NCBI GenBank assembly: GCA_910574475.1
Contig: CAJTAT010000001.1
Coordinates: 372,001 to 436,000, forward strand
Source: Clostridia bacterium
Lineage (GTDB): Bacteria > Bacillota > Clostridia > Lachnospirales > Lachnospiraceae
Direction of reading: 5' to 3'
Length of the DNA stretch: 64,000 bases
Shown: in pieces, positions 62,821 through 64,000 of the stretch
How the letters are laid out: every line of letters begins with the position of its first letter
Position numbering within the stretch: position 1 is the first letter of the stretch
Notes under the pieces: model-generated
Databases searched by the model: none
The model's input: the letters and a program-made list of their open reading frames with translations, nothing else
Told to the model about the DNA's origin: nothing
Position numbers and translations under genes: made by a program

Positions 62821-63400
62821 TCTTCCTCTCCTTTTTATTTATGACATATTCCTGTATTTTTTTCGACAGTTCTTCAAATTCATCTTGAAAAATGCAGTGC
62901 TGCATCTCATTGCCGCGAATACGCTTCAGACATTCTTGGTAGTCAATCCAGAGCACACTTTCCACCTCTTCCTCCTGAAGCTTCATCTCTTCTGGCTCCA
63001 GAGCACACTCATAGAGATAGACCTGGCTATATTCATAATTTTTAAAAACACGCCCGTAAAATCTTGCTTCTTTGTAGCCAATATGGGAAAAGATATGGTG
63101 TAAATCCTTTTTTTCAGCCTTAATTCCCAGTTCTTCTTCCAGCTCTCTCTGGGCAGATTCCAAAAAATCAGTTCCCGCCGGAACATGGCCGGCAGAAGAG
63201 ATGTCATAACTTCCCGGAAAAGAATCTTTATGTGCACTGCGCTTTTGCAAGAGCACCTCTGCCGATTGCCTTCCCTCCCGATAGCGTATCAGCCACACAT
63301 GTACTGTTCCATGAAGGTCTCCGTCCCGATGAATTTCACTGCGCTCCTTTACCTTTCCTGTAAGGCTTCCGTCCTCATTTCTCAAATCAATCAGTTCCAT
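62804..63400 (-). CDS. NUDIX hydrolase, isopentenyl-diphosphate-isomerase-like group
   Basis: NUDIX protein of 198 residues. The Nudix box is SSAGHVPAGTDFLESAQRE followed by LEEELGI; the REUxEE core is intact, but Thr replaces the usual Glu in the first part of the box. The start MELIDLRNEDGSLTG resembles YfcD/Idi-type proteins. The ATG at 63400 has GGAG upstream. Its end overlaps the aroE start by 17 bases. The substrate is unknown; a nucleoside diphosphate derivative is likely. Confidence 0.85.
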   Translation of the reverse strand: MELIDLRNEDGSLTGKVKERSEIHRDGDLHGTVHVWLIRYREGRQSAEVLLQKRSAHKDSFPGSYDISSAGHVPAGTDFLESAQRELEEELGIKAEKKDLHHIFSHIGYKEARFYGRVFKNYEYSQVYLYECALEPEEMKLQEEEVESVLWIDYQECLKRIRGNEMQHCIFQDEFEELSKKIQEYVINKKERKNENRF

Positions 63401-63438
63401 AGATTTGACTCCATTTCTTACGCTTCCACATTTCCCTT

Positions 63439-64000
63439 CTACTGTGTCCGCTTCCATGCCAGGAGCAAGTCCACCATCCGGCCATAGCTCCTCGTCCCTT
63501 CCTTCTGGGAATTTACTTTTAAATACACATCGTTTACTTTATCTGAGACCTCTGCGACTTTTCCCCTATATGTATCCCAGTAGGCATTGTGATCCAAAAG
63601 ATCTCGGATTGCCTGATCACAGAGCTTCTCCCTCACTTGGCGAAGGGCTTCCGGGTTCTGATCATACAAGGCATTGCCGCAATAAATATAGGCCAATATA
63701 CTTCCACTGTATCGAAATTCTGGGCTTTCCGACACACGGCAGGCCAAATAGGAGACAAAGTTCGCCTCATCTTCCCGCATAAATCCTTTCAGATGAGAGA
63801 GTTCATGGCAGATCGTCGATGGCTTATCCTGATCCGGCATCCCATGATTATAGTTAGCTTCCACTGTAAAGGGGCTATATACGCCCTGCAGAAGCTGATA
63901 AGATAAATACCATGTGCTGAAAACCGGTTTTGCGTCTGGGTAGTACCCCTCTAGCTCCCGATAATCCCTGGCCGCTGTCTGCATGGCCTTTCGAGCTTCA
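63439..64000 (-). CDS. Zinc-metalloprotease-like membrane protein (DUF3810-like), partial
   Basis: C-terminal 187 residues of a protein that continues past the right edge; the frame is open to base 64000. The zinc motif STICHELSHLKGF (HExxH type) is followed by EDEANFVSYLACR, which supplies a further acidic ligand. Members of this family usually have N-terminal membrane helices, which would lie outside the window. It ends 38 bases before the NUDIX start. Confidence 0.8.
   Translation of the reverse strand, partial: EARKAMQTAARDYRELEGYYPDAKPVFSTWYLSYQLLQGVYSPFTVEANYNHGMPDQDKPSTICHELSHLKGFMREDEANFVSYLACRVSESPEFRYSGSILAYIYCGNALYDQNPEALRQVREKLCDQAIRDLLDHNAYWDTYRGKVAEVSDKVNDVYLKVNSQKEGTRSYGRMVDLLLAWKRTQ

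Overview
The window looks like a chromosomal stretch from a spore-forming gut clostridium, most likely a Lachnospiraceae member (Blautia/Ruminococcus-like). The reasons are a Clostridia-type sleC, DapL-route lysine synthesis, a type I glutamine synthetase next to an ANTAR regulator, an SPQTG/class B sortase pair, and a moderate-GC host backbone interrupted by one strongly AT-rich island. No ribosomal RNA lies in the window, so the species cannot be fixed.

Layout. 1-13.8 kb (all minus strand): an exopolysaccharide/capsule locus. Transcription runs from the right: cpsB phosphatase, cpsC chain-length regulator, cpsD tyrosine kinase, a degenerate SGNH-like membrane protein, an LCP ligase, a class B sortase and its SPQTG substrate, then a DegT aminotransferase, an acyltransferase, two ATP-grasp ligases, an ornithine-cyclodeaminase-like enzyme, an initiating sugar transferase and a third ATP-grasp enzyme. 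Upstream of cpsB, a 246-bp segment bounded by perfect 16-bp inverted repeats holds a promoter pointing away from the operon, as in a phase-variable inverton in the OFF position. 14-21.5 kb: a PqqD/OPT transporter pair, a candidate noncoding RNA of about 545 nt with a consensus promoter and a terminator, secA, hpf and a eukaryotic-type hisA.

21.7-34.8 kb: the spore-cortex-lytic gene sleC is split into two in-frame halves by an 11.83-kb AT-rich element. The element carries a large serine recombinase at its right end, a small serine recombinase, an XRE repressor, an MntA/HepT toxin-antitoxin pair, an HUH replication protein, two large exported proteins and several small unknowns. The sleC 5' half has a sigma-K-type promoter. 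By analogy with skin elements, excision in the mother cell would rebuild a 423-residue SleC.

35-44 kb: a GntR regulator and a convergent ribose-type ABC transporter operon with an FGGY kinase, a hydroxyacid dehydrogenase and an amidohydrolase (substrate unknown). 44-50.8 kb: a CsoR repressor, a coiled-coil protein built on 21-bp tandem repeats, a MoxR ATPase/VWA pair, asnS, a low-complexity lipoprotein and an SDR. 50.9-55 kb: a MarR-controlled heterodimeric ABC exporter. 55-59.6 kb: dapL, dapF, an ANTAR regulator and glnA with a leader attenuator. 59.7-64 kb: tRNA-Pro, an orphan flagellin-like gene, superoxide dismutase, a cruciform repeat, aroE broken by an amber codon, a NUDIX protein and a partial zinc-protease-like gene.

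The strongest leads are the sleC-interrupting element, the inverton in front of the capsule operon, and the large noncoding RNA candidate.
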